The notes: generated from the letters alone by a model not told the origin. Positions 1 to 10,053 are shown, numbered from the stretch's first letter. The stretch is 40,130 nt of DNA from Bacillota bacterium (GCA_021799255.1 JAJZAV010000004.1:1-40130), one strand, 5' to 3'. Made by a program: numbers and translations.

Positions 1-1
1 G

Positions 2-517
2 TACAACCGAATTCATGGCCGCGTTGAGGGGATTAATCAACTGCAGGCGCAGGATGTGAAGAAGTACGGGCCGGGAAACTACGTTCCGTCGGTTAATACT
101 ACGTTTTGGAGCTTCCGCATCATGGTCCTCGCCGGAATGATCATGATTCTCCTCTCCATCCTAGGCGCGTACTTCGCCTCCAAGGACAAGCTCCACAATA
201 AGCGCAGATACTTGGCCCTTATGGTGCCTGCGATTGGGCTGCCGTTCTTGGCCAATACGATGGGATGGATCATGACTGAAGTGGGAAGACAGCCTTGGGC
301 CGTTTACGGACTTCTCAAGACGCAAAATGGGGTTTCGCCGACGGTTTCTAGTGGAATGATATGGGTAACACTCGTGGGATTTGGGGTCGTGTACGGCATT
401 CTCGCGGTGGTGGACGTATTCTTGTTCGTGCGCACGTACCGCCAGGGTCCTGAGGAATTGCAGGCAACGCGGGAAGTCGTGGATAGTGTGGATCCTAGAA
501 AGTCACTATTGGTATAG
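2..517 (+). CDS. cydA: Cytochrome bd ubiquinol oxidase subunit I, C-terminal part (truncated at window start)
   Basis: Frame is open from position 2 (YNRIHGRVEGINQLQAQDVKKYGPGNYVP...GWIMTEVGRQPWAVYGLLKT), characteristic of the CydA C-terminus; followed directly by cydB. Confidence 0.95.
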   Translation, partial: YNRIHGRVEGINQLQAQDVKKYGPGNYVPSVNTTFWSFRIMVLAGMIMILLSILGAYFASKDKLHNKRRYLALMVPAIGLPFLANTMGWIMTEVGRQPWAVYGLLKTQNGVSPTVSSGMIWVTLVGFGVVYGILAVVDVFLFVRTYRQGPEELQATREVVDSVDPRKSLLV

Positions 518-534
518 AGACGGGAGGGGATAAT

Positions 535-1548
535 GTGAGTCTAAATACCTTCTGGTTCATCTGCATCGCGGTTCTCTTCATTGGCTTCTTCTTCTTGGAG
601 GGGTTTGACTTTGGTGTGGGCATGCTTCTTCCGTTTGTGGGCAAGAACGATGCCGAAAGGCGTCTGATTGCGAACTCTATCGGCCCCTTCTGGGATGGAA
701 ATGAGGTATGGCTCATCACGGCGGGAGGAGCGATGTTCGCAGCATTTCCTAATTGGTACGCCACGCTGTTTAGCGGGTTTTACATCGCTCTCTTCCTGAT
801 GCTCCTTGCCCTCATCGGCAGGGGTGTAGCCTTTGAATTCCGCAGCAAGGTTGAGAATCTTGCCTGGCGGCGCACGTGGGATTGGGTCATATTCTTCGGT
901 AGTGCAATCCCCCCCCTGCTCTGGGGAGTGGCGCTTGGCAACCTGATGCGCGGTGTGCCCATTAACGCCAGCATGAACTATGTCGGGGGTTTCTTCACGT
1001 TACTCAACTGGTACAGCCTCGTTGCCGGAGTCAGCATGGTGCTCCTGTTTCTTCTCCACGGCGCTCTGTTTCTTTCCATGAGAACAGCCGGCGACATCAA
1101 GGACAGGGTCCGCCGGATTGCCATTCCTGTTGGGGAACTCACGACGCTCGTGCTGCTCATTTTCGTCGCGCTCACTTACTTCAATACCGACATGTTCAGG
1201 AAAGCGGGCATCGATCCTGGAGCCGTTCCGATTCTCGCTGGACTCGCGCTCGTTTCCGTTCGCTTCTTTATCCGAGCGAATCGGGACGGTTGGGCGTTCA
1301 TGATGAACGGGCTTACCATTATCCTGTCGACCGTAGCCGTCTTTGCCGACTTATTCCCGCGCGTCATGATCAGCTCGCTGAACCCCGCGTGGAGCCTTAC
1401 GATATACAACGCCGCGTCGAACCCCTATTCGTTGAAGGTCATGACTATCATAGCCCTGACGGTGCTCCCCTTCGTGCTAGCTTACCAGGCGTGGAGTTAC
1501 TGGGTGTTCCGGGGACGCATCCGCACGACGGATCACATGGATTACTAG
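535..1548 (+). CDS. cydB: Cytochrome bd ubiquinol oxidase subunit II
   Basis: 337 aa polytopic protein with GFDFGVGMLLPF and GPFWDGNEVWLITAGGAMFAAFP motifs; GTG start. Confidence 0.95.
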   Translation: MSLNTFWFICIAVLFIGFFFLEGFDFGVGMLLPFVGKNDAERRLIANSIGPFWDGNEVWLITAGGAMFAAFPNWYATLFSGFYIALFLMLLALIGRGVAFEFRSKVENLAWRRTWDWVIFFGSAIPPLLWGVALGNLMRGVPINASMNYVGGFFTLLNWYSLVAGVSMVLLFLLHGALFLSMRTAGDIKDRVRRIAIPVGELTTLVLLIFVALTYFNTDMFRKAGIDPGAVPILAGLALVSVRFFIRANRDGWAFMMNGLTIILSTVAVFADLFPRVMISSLNPAWSLTIYNAASNPYSLKVMTIIALTVLPFVLAYQAWSYWVFRGRIRTTDHMDY

Positions 1549-1550
1549 TC

Positions 1551-3305
1551 ATGGATAAGCGGGTTATCGCGCGACTAAAAGACGTTCGAGTGGTCCTTGT
1601 CAGCGCCATCCTACTCGGTTTGTTCAGCACGTTGCTGCTCATCGTGCAAGCGCAGATGATGGCGGGTATCGTGAGCGGATCGTTCATCGGTCACGAGTCG
1701 ATTCACACGTTGGAACCGCTCATGTGGGTGCTTCTCGGAACTCTCTTGTTACGCGGGACGATCTCGTTTTCGTCCCGCATCGTCGTGGGCCACCTGTCAC
1801 ACCGTTTGAAGACGAGCTTGCGCGGCCAACTGCTCGGCCATCTCGTCGCACTTGGACCGATGTACTTCAAAAAGGAACAATCGGGTGAAGTGGTACAGAC
1901 CGCCTTTGACGGAATTGAGCAGTTAGATACCTATGTGTCCGATTATGTCCCGCAGCTTGCGCTAGCGGTCATTACCCCTCTTGCCATCTTCGCGTTCATC
2001 GTGTCGAAGGATCTTATCACCGCGGTTATCCTATGCGTTAGTACTCCGCTCGTACCCATTTTCATGATTCTCATCGGAAAGTCGGCACAGTCCTTGACTG
2101 ACAGGCAATGGCGATTAATGGGGGTGCTTAGCGGGCATTTTGTCGATCTGCTCAAGGGTCTTCCAACGCTTAGGGTCTTCCAGCGGACGAAGGCACAAGT
2201 CGATATTATCCGAAGAATGACGGACGAATATCGCCGCGCCACCATGAAGCCACTTCGGGTTGCCTTCCTTTCTGCGTTTGTCCTGGAGCTTTTGACAACG
2301 CTTAGCACCGCGATGGTCGCGGTGGGATTGGGGCTACGCCTCCTGTCGGGCCGCATGAGTTTCGTCGACGCCTTCGTCGTGTTGCTGTTGGTTCCGGACT
2401 TCTTCTTGCCGATTCGCGCTCTGGGAACTAAGTACCACGCCAGCATGAATGGAATCTCAGCCGCGCATCGTATTTTCGACATTCTGGACGAACCTATCCT
2501 GGCGCTGCCGCTCCCTGGGCGAACGGGAGAGAAGACGGGTTTGCACGAAATAGAGTTCAGAGATGTCTCGTTTACCTATCCGGGCGCTGAGCAACCTGTT
2601 TTGCAAAGCATTTCATTCAAGATCAAGCCTTCCGACGTGGTAGCCATCGTTGGGCTGAGTGGCGCGGGGAAAAGCACCTTGTTGGACCTATTGCTGGGCT
2701 TTTTGACCCCGACAGATGGACACATCCTGGTGGACGGGGTTAACTTGACGGATCTCTCCGGAAGTTGGTGGCGGCAGGAAATTGGTTACGTGTCGCAAAG
2801 CCCGTATCTCTTTTCAGACACCGTGGCCGCCAACATTAGCCTGCACAGACCTTCGGCAGATGAGAATTGTGTTCGCTCTGCGGCAAAGCGGGCCCTGGCT
2901 GACGATTTCATCCTGGACCTACCGCAAGGATACGATACTGTCATTGGTGAGGGGGGGCAATCGCTGAGCGGAGGGCAGGCCCAGCGGATTGCTATCGCGA
3001 GAGCGTTGTACAAGAAAGCACAGATATTGACGTTGGATGAACCCACAGCTCACCTCGACGTCGAGTCCGAGTCTGCTTTAAGCGCATTGTTCGCAAGCGT
3101 CGATTCAGCGCAAACCATGATCTATATCGCCCATCGCCTTTCTACGGCGCGCATCGCGCGCAGGATTATCGTCCTTCACGAAGGCAAAATCGTCGAGGAG
3201 GGCAGCCATGACGAACTAATGCAGAAAGATGGTCTATATCGACGAATGTACGGGGCGTACTCAGGGGAAGGATTGGTAAGGTCATGCGAGTTGCACGCAC
3301 TCTAA
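1551..3305 (+). CDS. cydD: Thiol reductant ABC exporter subunit CydD (TM domain plus NBD)
   Basis: The track ORF starts at 1290 inside cydB; the likely start is ATG 1551 (MDKRVIARLKDVRV), 2 nt after the cydB stop. Walker A GLSGAGKST, LSGGQAQR, LTLDEPTAHLD. Confidence 0.9.
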   Translation: MDKRVIARLKDVRVVLVSAILLGLFSTLLLIVQAQMMAGIVSGSFIGHESIHTLEPLMWVLLGTLLLRGTISFSSRIVVGHLSHRLKTSLRGQLLGHLVALGPMYFKKEQSGEVVQTAFDGIEQLDTYVSDYVPQLALAVITPLAIFAFIVSKDLITAVILCVSTPLVPIFMILIGKSAQSLTDRQWRLMGVLSGHFVDLLKGLPTLRVFQRTKAQVDIIRRMTDEYRRATMKPLRVAFLSAFVLELLTTLSTAMVAVGLGLRLLSGRMSFVDAFVVLLLVPDFFLPIRALGTKYHASMNGISAAHRIFDILDEPILALPLPGRTGEKTGLHEIEFRDVSFTYPGAEQPVLQSISFKIKPSDVVAIVGLSGAGKSTLLDLLLGFLTPTDGHILVDGVNLTDLSGSWWRQEIGYVSQSPYLFSDTVAANISLHRPSADENCVRSAAKRALADDFILDLPQGYDTVIGEGGQSLSGGQAQRIAIARALYKKAQILTLDEPTAHLDVESESALSALFASVDSAQTMIYIAHRLSTARIARRIIVLHEGKIVEEGSHDELMQKDGLYRRMYGAYSGEGLVRSCELHAL

Positions 3306-5038
3306 TCCGATGGATTCAACCTCACTTCGGGATTGCCCTGTTGGCTTTGCTCATGGGCTTTTTGGCCGCAGGATCTAGCGTTGGACTCATGAGTACGTCA
3401 GGGTACCTCATCGCGTCGGCGGCGCTACATCCAGCGACCATTCTGCTGTTATGGACGCCCATCGTGGCCGTCCGATTTTTCGGACTATCGCGCGGGGTAT
3501 TTCGATATCTCGAACGCGTGTTTTCCCACGAGTTCACCTTTCGAATCCTGAGCGACATCCGCGTTTTCGTATTTCGTGGAATGGCCAGTTTGCCTCTTTC
3601 CAGATGGCAGTTTATGAAAAGCGGAGATTGGCTGCAGACGGTGATGGCCGATGTGGATTCGCTGCAGGACTTCTATTTGAGGGTGCTGTCCCCATCCTTA
3701 GTGGCCATGCTCTCCGGCCTGCTCGGATCGGTTATCGTGGCCGTTGTGGACATTCGTCTGATGGTGTGGTTCGCGCTTTGCTTCGTGCTCACGGGGATGG
3801 GTGCCGTGTTGCTGTCTCATCAGCTGGGAGCCCATCCATCCCGCTCCATGACGTTCGAAAAGAAGAATTTCTATACTCGTCTTGTCCAGCTCGTCCACGG
3901 AATGCGCGAAGTTCTGCTGTTTAACCGTGAGGCTGCCGTGTTGTCGGAGTTGGAGGAGTACCAACACTCTTGGACGGCGCTGCGAAAGGCAATGATTCGG
4001 CTGGAGGGGCTAACGGACGGCCTCATTGTGAGCGCAACGGCATTTTGCGTATGGGGCATGCTGTGGTTCGCCATTCCGATGGTCACTATTCACCGAATCA
4101 CCGGCGTTTCACTCGTCGTCGTCGTACTCACCACACTTGCTTCCTTTGAATCCATCGCCTCCCTCCCTGGTGCGTTTTCGTATCTGCGCCAAGTGCTAGA
4201 TGCCGGTAATCGCACGCTGACGCTCGTTGCCGACGATGGACGTTCTAGCTCTGCGGGGAAGGAGCAGAGCGCGACTTCGCCGATGAACGGAGACCTTCGG
4301 GTCCATGCCGTGAGTGTCTCTTGGCCATCTTCTGCACGTGAGACGGTGCGAAGCGTTTCCTTTGAGGCCCCTTGGGGCAGTAAAATTGCCATCGTAGGAC
4401 CGAGTGGTTCTGGAAAGTCGACGCTTGCCAATGCCATTCTAGGCCTTGCGCCGGTGACAGCGGGTTGCATCGAACTCGGGGGGATGGACGCGGCGCATAT
4501 GACTGATCTGGACCGGGAAAGGTGGTTCACCGCCGTTCTCCAGTCCCCGTACCTGTTCAACGCACCCATTCATCAGAACCTGAAGATAGCCCGTCCGCTC
4601 TCCTCGGACGAGGATCTTTGGGAGGCGGTAAACCTCGCGGCCATTGCGGACAGGATATCCGAACTGCCGGACGGTTTTGATACGCTCGTTGGCGAGTTTG
4701 GAACGCTCATGTCCGGCGGGGAACGCCAACGCTTGGCACTCGCCCGTGCGCTTTTGCGCAAACAGGCGATTCTTTTGCTGGACGAGCCTACCACCGGTTT
4801 GGATCCGATTGCGGAAGAACGATTCATGGAGTCGCTCTGGAAGGTGACGCAGACAAGAACCGTTCTCGTTACGACCCATCGCCTGGTTGGTCTGGACCGT
4901 GTTGATGTCATCTTGGTCATGGAGAACGGGCAGATTGTCGAACGAGGAACCCACGCGGGGCTCGTCGCGAAACGAGGGAAATATTGGCGGATGCTGATGG
5001 CGCAACAGGACATGATCTTGGGTGTAAACAGCCGCTGA
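3284..5038 (+). CDS. cydC: Thiol reductant ABC exporter subunit CydC
   Basis: Overlaps the cydD end; Walker A GPSGSGKST, MSGGERQR, LLLDEPTTGLD; cyd operon context. Confidence 0.9.
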   Translation: MRVARTLIRWIQPHFGIALLALLMGFLAAGSSVGLMSTSGYLIASAALHPATILLLWTPIVAVRFFGLSRGVFRYLERVFSHEFTFRILSDIRVFVFRGMASLPLSRWQFMKSGDWLQTVMADVDSLQDFYLRVLSPSLVAMLSGLLGSVIVAVVDIRLMVWFALCFVLTGMGAVLLSHQLGAHPSRSMTFEKKNFYTRLVQLVHGMREVLLFNREAAVLSELEEYQHSWTALRKAMIRLEGLTDGLIVSATAFCVWGMLWFAIPMVTIHRITGVSLVVVVLTTLASFESIASLPGAFSYLRQVLDAGNRTLTLVADDGRSSSAGKEQSATSPMNGDLRVHAVSVSWPSSARETVRSVSFEAPWGSKIAIVGPSGSGKSTLANAILGLAPVTAGCIELGGMDAAHMTDLDRERWFTAVLQSPYLFNAPIHQNLKIARPLSSDEDLWEAVNLAAIADRISELPDGFDTLVGEFGTLMSGGERQRLALARALLRKQAILLLDEPTTGLDPIAEERFMESLWKVTQTRTVLVTTHRLVGLDRVDVILVMENGQIVERGTHAGLVAKRGKYWRMLMAQQDMILGVNSR

Positions 5039-5042
5039 GTTT

Positions 5043-6059
5043 TTGAACGAAATCGTTGCCACGGTTCACTTGAAGGGATTGCTCGAGAGTGAATCTGTTG
5101 CCGAATCGGGAGGAATGGAATTGCCGGAACAGAATGCGGCGAATCGGAGTCGGATTGTTGTCATTGGGGCCGGAGCCGTCGGGGCAACTTCAGCCTACAC
5201 GTTGTTTCTTCGACAAAGGGCGGCCGAGATTGTTCTCATTGATACCCGCAAGGATAAGGCGCACGGTGATGCGCTGGATATGAACCATGGAATGCCGTTT
5301 GCGGGCTCGACAAAGGTATGGGCGGGGGATTACTCCGACTGCAAAGGCGCAGACGTCGTCGTAATCACGGCGGGAACCGCCCAGGCTCCCGGGGAAACCA
5401 GACTGGACCTTCTGAAAAAAAACGCGTCAATCGTCCGAAGCATTGTGCGCGACGTCGTCAAGCACAATTCCGATGGAGTCTTGCTCGTCGCCACGAATCC
5501 GGTAGACATTTTGTCCTACCTTGCGTGGAAGGAGTCGGGGTGGCCGGCCAACCGAGTTCTAGGAACGGGAACATTGCTTGACACGGCAAGATTTCGGTAT
5601 CTGATTAGCCAAGTTGCGCACGTCGACCCACGAAGCATTCACGCGCACATCATCGGAGAACACGGAGACTCAGAATTGCCGGTTTGGAGCCGTGCTAATA
5701 TCGCGGGGGTTCCCGTACAGTTGGACGATGTTCGTAAAGACGAAGTATTTCGCCAAACGCGCGACGCGGCGTACGAGATCATCCAGGCGAAAGGCGCGAC
5801 CTACTATGCCATCGCTCTTGCTGTCGACAGGATTTGTACCGCAATCCTTCTTAACGAATCCTCGGTCCTCAATGTGTCCACACTTCTTACCGACTACTGC
5901 GGCATCTCCGATGTGTACCTCGGCGTGCCAACCGTCGTTGGCGCGAGCGGCGTGTCTCGATTGATCCCGCTGGATCCCTTGCCAAATGAACTGGAACTCT
6001 TACAGAAATCAGCCGAGACACTCAAGCAGAACCTGCGGGCTATCCTGGGCGAAGAATGA
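5043..6059 (+). CDS. ldh: L-lactate dehydrogenase (the true start may be ATG 5115)
   Basis: IVVIGAGAVGATSAYTL Rossmann motif, GTLLDTARFRYLI, IIGEHGDSELPVWS active-site motif; TTG start in the track, internal ATG gives MELPEQNAANRSRIVV. Confidence 0.92.
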   Translation: MNEIVATVHLKGLLESESVAESGGMELPEQNAANRSRIVVIGAGAVGATSAYTLFLRQRAAEIVLIDTRKDKAHGDALDMNHGMPFAGSTKVWAGDYSDCKGADVVVITAGTAQAPGETRLDLLKKNASIVRSIVRDVVKHNSDGVLLVATNPVDILSYLAWKESGWPANRVLGTGTLLDTARFRYLISQVAHVDPRSIHAHIIGEHGDSELPVWSRANIAGVPVQLDDVRKDEVFRQTRDAAYEIIQAKGATYYAIALAVDRICTAILLNESSVLNVSTLLTDYCGISDVYLGVPTVVGASGVSRLIPLDPLPNELELLQKSAETLKQNLRAILGEE

Positions 6060-6128
6060 GAGGGCCGAAGGAAAACCCGCCAGTCGTTACCATCGGGCTT
6101 TTATGCTGCGGGCACGCACGACTTCTCT

Positions 6129-6815
6129 TTATTCATCGTTGTTATTGATGGTGTATCCCTCGCGCATGGCGTATGCCGCGGCTTGGACGCGGTTGCTCAC
6201 ATGCAATTTATCCAAAATATTGCGAACGTGATTGCGGACCGTATTCTCGCTGATGAAGAGAATGGACGCAATCTCCTTGTTGCTGGCGCCGGTGCTGAGT
6301 TGACGGAGCACTTCTATCTCCCGTTCTGTGAGCGCGTCGACGTCCGGCACGGGTTTTCTGTCCTTCGGCTTGGACATCTCGTGAATGATTCGGACGGCCA
6401 GATTTCCTGGAATGACGGGTTCTCCACGACTCACACGAATGATGCTCTCAACCACCGTGTCGGGGGCCGCGTTTTTAAGCACATAACCAGAAGCTCCCAC
6501 CTTCACCGCCTCGAATAGAGATTCATCGGTATCCGACACGGTCAAAATGAGGATGCGCGCAGAAGGATCTAACTCCTTGATCTGCCTCGTTGCTTCGATG
6601 CCGTCCATCACAGGCATGTTGATGTCCATGACGACCGCGTCGGGCTTTAGGTGTTGGTACATGGTAACGGCCGCTCTTCCGTCGCCCGCTTCTCCGACCA
6701 CCTCGATGGCTGGCTGAGTCCGGAGAATGGAGCTGACTCCCTGGCGAAACAAAGCGTGATCGTCCACAATGAGGACACGGACCGGTGTATCTTTATCAGG
6801 CATAGCCAAGATCAT
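6129..6815 (-). CDS. NarL/FixJ-family response regulator (REC plus LuxR-type HTH)
   Basis: VLIVDDHALFRQGVSSIL, PDAVVMDINMPVMDGIEAT, and C-terminal LTEREIEVLRQLSTGASNKEIASILFISENTVRNHV. Start may be 6809 or 6803, given the AAAGGGG SD position. Confidence 0.93.
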   Translation of the reverse strand: MILAMPDKDTPVRVLIVDDHALFRQGVSSILRTQPAIEVVGEAGDGRAAVTMYQHLKPDAVVMDINMPVMDGIEATRQIKELDPSARILILTVSDTDESLFEAVKVGASGYVLKNAAPDTVVESIIRVSRGEPVIPGNLAVRIIHEMSKPKDRKPVPDVDALTEREIEVLRQLSTGASNKEIASILFISENTVRNHVRNILDKLHVSNRVQAAAYAMREGYTINNNDE

Positions 6816-7075
6816 CCCCTTTGCTCTTGCACTTCACATTTTATGATACTACATAATCCATCTTGACGGTCACGAGCCAATCACCAACACTTCATTTGGA
6901 CTATGGTATTATAGGCTGATTTTGCCTTGGTGGTTTCCATCAATGATAGCGACGAGCGCAGTTTTCGGCTGAACGATGCGTATAAAAATCACGCAGCGAT
7001 TGCTACTCGTTGTATATTCCACCTTTGGAAGGATTAAAATTCCTTATATTACGGTTGTTCCTCCCGCTCAGGTCC

Positions 7076-7104
7076 TTACACCTTTGTGACTCATAGAGTA
7101 CAAT
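7076..7104 (+). promoter_or_regulatory. Putative sigma-A promoter for the PAS histidine kinase
   Basis: TTACAC (7076-7081), 17-nt spacer, TACAAT (7099-7104); about 40 nt before ATG 7146. Confidence 0.5.
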
Positions 7105-7145
7105 GTCAAGAGATAAACGTGACGCGAGAACCCGGGAGGGCAGCT

Positions 7146-8630
7146 ATGTTAAGAGAACACCTTTCGATTCTGGAATCGGCTCTGCGCTCACAAGGGGAAT
7201 CATTGCCTGTGGTAAAGCAGGCTTTTCGCAATCTCTCCGACGTAAATTACGCGCTGGACGAATCCTTAATCGTTGCCATTACCGATGTCCGAGGAGACAT
7301 CACCTTCGCAAATACCAAATTTTGTGAGATATCAAAATACAGCCGGGAGGAATTGCTTGGGCAAAACCACCGGATTATTAACTCTGGGTATCATCCAAAA
7401 GAATTCTTCCGCGACATGTGGGTAACGATAGCGAACGGCAAAGTGTGGCGCGGTGAGATAAAGAACAAGGCGAAAGACGGGACGTTCTACTGGATGGACA
7501 CCACGATTGTCCCTTGTCTGAACGATGCGGGCAAGCCCTACCAATACGTCTCGTTTCGAAATGATATTACCGCACGCAAGCTGGAAGAAGAACGACTAGA
7601 ACTGCTCATCTCCACCATGCCCGATATGGTTATATTCAAGGACGGCGAGGGGCGCTGGCTCAAGGCGAACAATGCCGCAAAGAAAGCCTTTGGACTCGAG
7701 AAGGTCCGTTTTGAGGGGCATACGGATTCTGAAATTCTCGAGAAATCCAGCCGAAACCGGGTTCTCTTCGAGCAAGTGGTCGGTTGGGATGAAGAGGCGT
7801 GGCAGCACAAAGACACCAGCCTGCGCGAGCAGGTTAGCCGGTTTGATTCCGGCCAAGACGGCTTCTTCGATGTAACGAAGGTGCCTGTATTCCACAACGA
7901 CGGCAAGCGCAGTGGACTCATCACGATATGCAAGGACGTTACAGAACAGAAGCGGACAGATGAGTTTCTTCGTCGAGCCGACAAGATTGCGGCGGTTGGA
8001 CAGATGGCGTCCGGCATCGCGCATGAGATTCGCAATCCGCTAGCGGCCATCAAGTGGTCGCTTCAGGTGTTGAAAACCGTTGAGGGGGCGGACCTCGAAC
8101 AATACGACGCCATTCTGTCGGAGCTCGATAGGGTCGACAGCATCGTTGGGGAACTTCTGGTGTTGGCAAAACCACAGGAACGCCAGTTTCAGGCTGTGTC
8201 TCTGGAGAACATTCTTCCCATTGTCGTTACCCTTATGACGAGCCAGGCCAAGCGTAGCAAAGTGAGGCTGAACCTGTCGCTCTACGACGACTTGCCCGAG
8301 GTTCGGTGTGAACCGAATCAGCTGAAACAGGTTTGCATGAACTTGATTAAGAATGCGATTGAAGCGATGCCGAATGGCGGAGACATTGACGTCGTCGCAG
8401 AGCAAAGTTCTGCGGACGAAGTCCTGATTTCGTTCAAGGACCACGGTGTGGGGATACCGGAAGAGATGATCGCTAGATTAGGAGAACCCTTCTTCAGCAC
8501 AAAAGAGAAGGGGACGGGACTCGGGCTTATGGTTTGCCATAAAATCATCCAGGACCACAAGGGACGCATGAATATCAAGAGCAGAGTGAACGAAGGAACG
8601 ACGATTGAAGTCTATCTTCCGATTGTTTGA
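7146..8630 (+). CDS. PAS-domain soluble sensor histidine kinase (PAS-PAS-HisKA-HATPase)
   Basis: ATG 7146 preceded by GGGAGG; ITFANTKFCEISKYSREELLGQNHRII PAS; MASGIAHEIRNPLAAIKW H-box; ATP-binding GTGLGLMVCHKII. Confidence 0.92.
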   Translation: MLREHLSILESALRSQGESLPVVKQAFRNLSDVNYALDESLIVAITDVRGDITFANTKFCEISKYSREELLGQNHRIINSGYHPKEFFRDMWVTIANGKVWRGEIKNKAKDGTFYWMDTTIVPCLNDAGKPYQYVSFRNDITARKLEEERLELLISTMPDMVIFKDGEGRWLKANNAAKKAFGLEKVRFEGHTDSEILEKSSRNRVLFEQVVGWDEEAWQHKDTSLREQVSRFDSGQDGFFDVTKVPVFHNDGKRSGLITICKDVTEQKRTDEFLRRADKIAAVGQMASGIAHEIRNPLAAIKWSLQVLKTVEGADLEQYDAILSELDRVDSIVGELLVLAKPQERQFQAVSLENILPIVVTLMTSQAKRSKVRLNLSLYDDLPEVRCEPNQLKQVCMNLIKNAIEAMPNGGDIDVVAEQSSADEVLISFKDHGVGIPEEMIARLGEPFFSTKEKGTGLGLMVCHKIIQDHKGRMNIKSRVNEGTTIEVYLPIV

Positions 8631-8674
8631 CTGAATGACCTGTGTTCGATAGGATGACAGAGTAGACGAGCGGT

Positions 8675-8704
8675 TCGCGCCCCGTGGCTTAACACGGGGC
8701 GCGA
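8675..8704. repeat. Perfect 12-bp inverted repeat (GC-rich hairpin, terminator-like but without a U-tract)
   Basis: TCGCGCCCCGTG-GCTTAA-CACGGGGCGCGA. Confidence 0.7.
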
Positions 8705-8790
8705 GCGCGTATCGACGGGATCGCGCGTCTGACCCTTGTTTTTTCATCGTATGAGTCGGCAGATAGCTTCAACACATATCGAAGAGGTGA

Positions 8791-9351
8791 ATGAACGTGA
8801 ACGTAGTTGCTTTGGTGGGGAGTTTACGCAAGGACTCGTACAATTTGAAGTTGGCAAAGACCATGCAAGAACGGTACGCCAATCGATTCACCCTTCGCAT
8901 TGCGGAGATAGGCGGTCTTCCTTTGTATAATCCTGACGATGAGTCGAACGCTCCAGAATCAGTCGTTCTGCTCAAACGAATGGTGAAGGATGCAGATGCC
9001 GTTATTGTCATAACTGCGGAATACAATTGGTCCATCCCGGGTTCTCTGAAGAACGCTCTGGATTGGATTTCTCGGGGAGACAGGGAACTCCGAGGGAAAC
9101 CGGTGATGACCGCGGGGGTCACTCCAACGGCTCTCGGCACGGTACGCGCCCAACTACATCTGCGTGAGATTCTATCAAGCCCGGGAATGTGGGGGAGGAT
9201 CATGCCCCCCGGCGGGAACGAGATCCTGATCAATTTCGCGGAGCAGAAGTTTGACGCGGCGACCGGTCGCCTGACCGACGAAGTGACCCTGGAGTTCTTG
9301 GACGGGGTCATCAATCGTTTTCTCCAGTTCTGCGCAGAAGTTCAACCCTAG
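8791..9351 (+). CDS. NADPH-dependent FMN reductase family protein
   Basis: VVALVGSLRKDSYNLKLAK and ITAEYNWSIPGSLKNALDWIS flavodoxin-like motifs. Confidence 0.88.
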   Translation: MNVNVVALVGSLRKDSYNLKLAKTMQERYANRFTLRIAEIGGLPLYNPDDESNAPESVVLLKRMVKDADAVIVITAEYNWSIPGSLKNALDWISRGDRELRGKPVMTAGVTPTALGTVRAQLHLREILSSPGMWGRIMPPGGNEILINFAEQKFDAATGRLTDEVTLEFLDGVINRFLQFCAEVQP

Positions 9352-9383
9352 ATCCTATCCATAACGAAAAGGCGGATGAACCT

Positions 9384-10046
9384 TTGGAGCGAAAATACGA
9401 AGCGCTGCTATTCGATCTCGATGGGACTCTCTTTCGTACGGAAACCTTGGCTGTAGCCGCCTATCACGCCACATTCGAGCAATTGCGGGCTGAGGGCTTG
9501 TACGAACTTCCGACTCCGCCCGAGAAGGTCTTCTTGGGAAGTCTCGGATTGCTGCTCGACGAGATTTGGCGCAGAGTGATTCCACAAGCCTCGAATGCCG
9601 TTCGCGAGCGAGCGAATGAATTGCTTCTGTACCACGAGGATAGGCTTTTGGACGAGGGCCGTGGAGAACTGTACGACGGGGTGGAATCAACCTTGCGGGA
9701 ACTCCATCGACGCGGGTACAAACTCTTCGTTGCGAGCAACGGCCTTGAGGGGTACGTAAAGGGCGTGATTCGGAAAAAAGGACTCGCCGACATTTTTGCT
9801 GGACTGTATAGTGCGGGCGAGTACCAAACGAGCACGAAGGCCCAGTTGGTTGCCCTTGCGCTGAAGCACCACGGTTTACAGGCGGCCTGCATGTGCGGGG
9901 ACAGAAAGAATGATGTGGAAGCAGGCAAACAAAACGGCTTGTTTGTAGTGGGATGCGACTACGCAGGATTTCACGACGACGGGGAGTTGCGAGATGCGGA
10001 TCTCGTCATACACTCTTTCCCAGAGTTGCTGAACCACTTTCGCTAA
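9384..10046 (+). CDS. HAD-superfamily hydrolase (phosphoglycolate phosphatase-like)
   Basis: LLFDLDGTLFRTE motif I, VASNG motif II, MCGDRKNDVEAGKQNG motif IV; TTG start. Confidence 0.85.
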   Translation: MERKYEALLFDLDGTLFRTETLAVAAYHATFEQLRAEGLYELPTPPEKVFLGSLGLLLDEIWRRVIPQASNAVRERANELLLYHEDRLLDEGRGELYDGVESTLRELHRRGYKLFVASNGLEGYVKGVIRKKGLADIFAGLYSAGEYQTSTKAQLVALALKHHGLQAACMCGDRKNDVEAGKQNGLFVVGCDYAGFHDDGELRDADLVIHSFPELLNHFR

Positions 10047-10053
10047 AACGACG

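Noticed and set aside
1290-1550. N-terminal extension of the CydD ORF into cydB
   Set aside because: ATG 1551 immediately after cydB gives a normal CydD N-terminus; the upstream part is an out-of-frame shadow of cydB.
4439-5062. 207-aa minus-strand ORF overlapping cydC
   Set aside because: Shadow ORF opposite a clear ABC transporter gene.
6976-7089. 37-aa ORF MRIKITQRLLLVVYSTFGRIKIPYITVVPPAQVLTPL in the divergent RR/HK intergenic region
   Set aside because: No Shine-Dalgarno, and the end overlaps the likely kinase promoter; more likely chance than a remnant sensor N-terminus.
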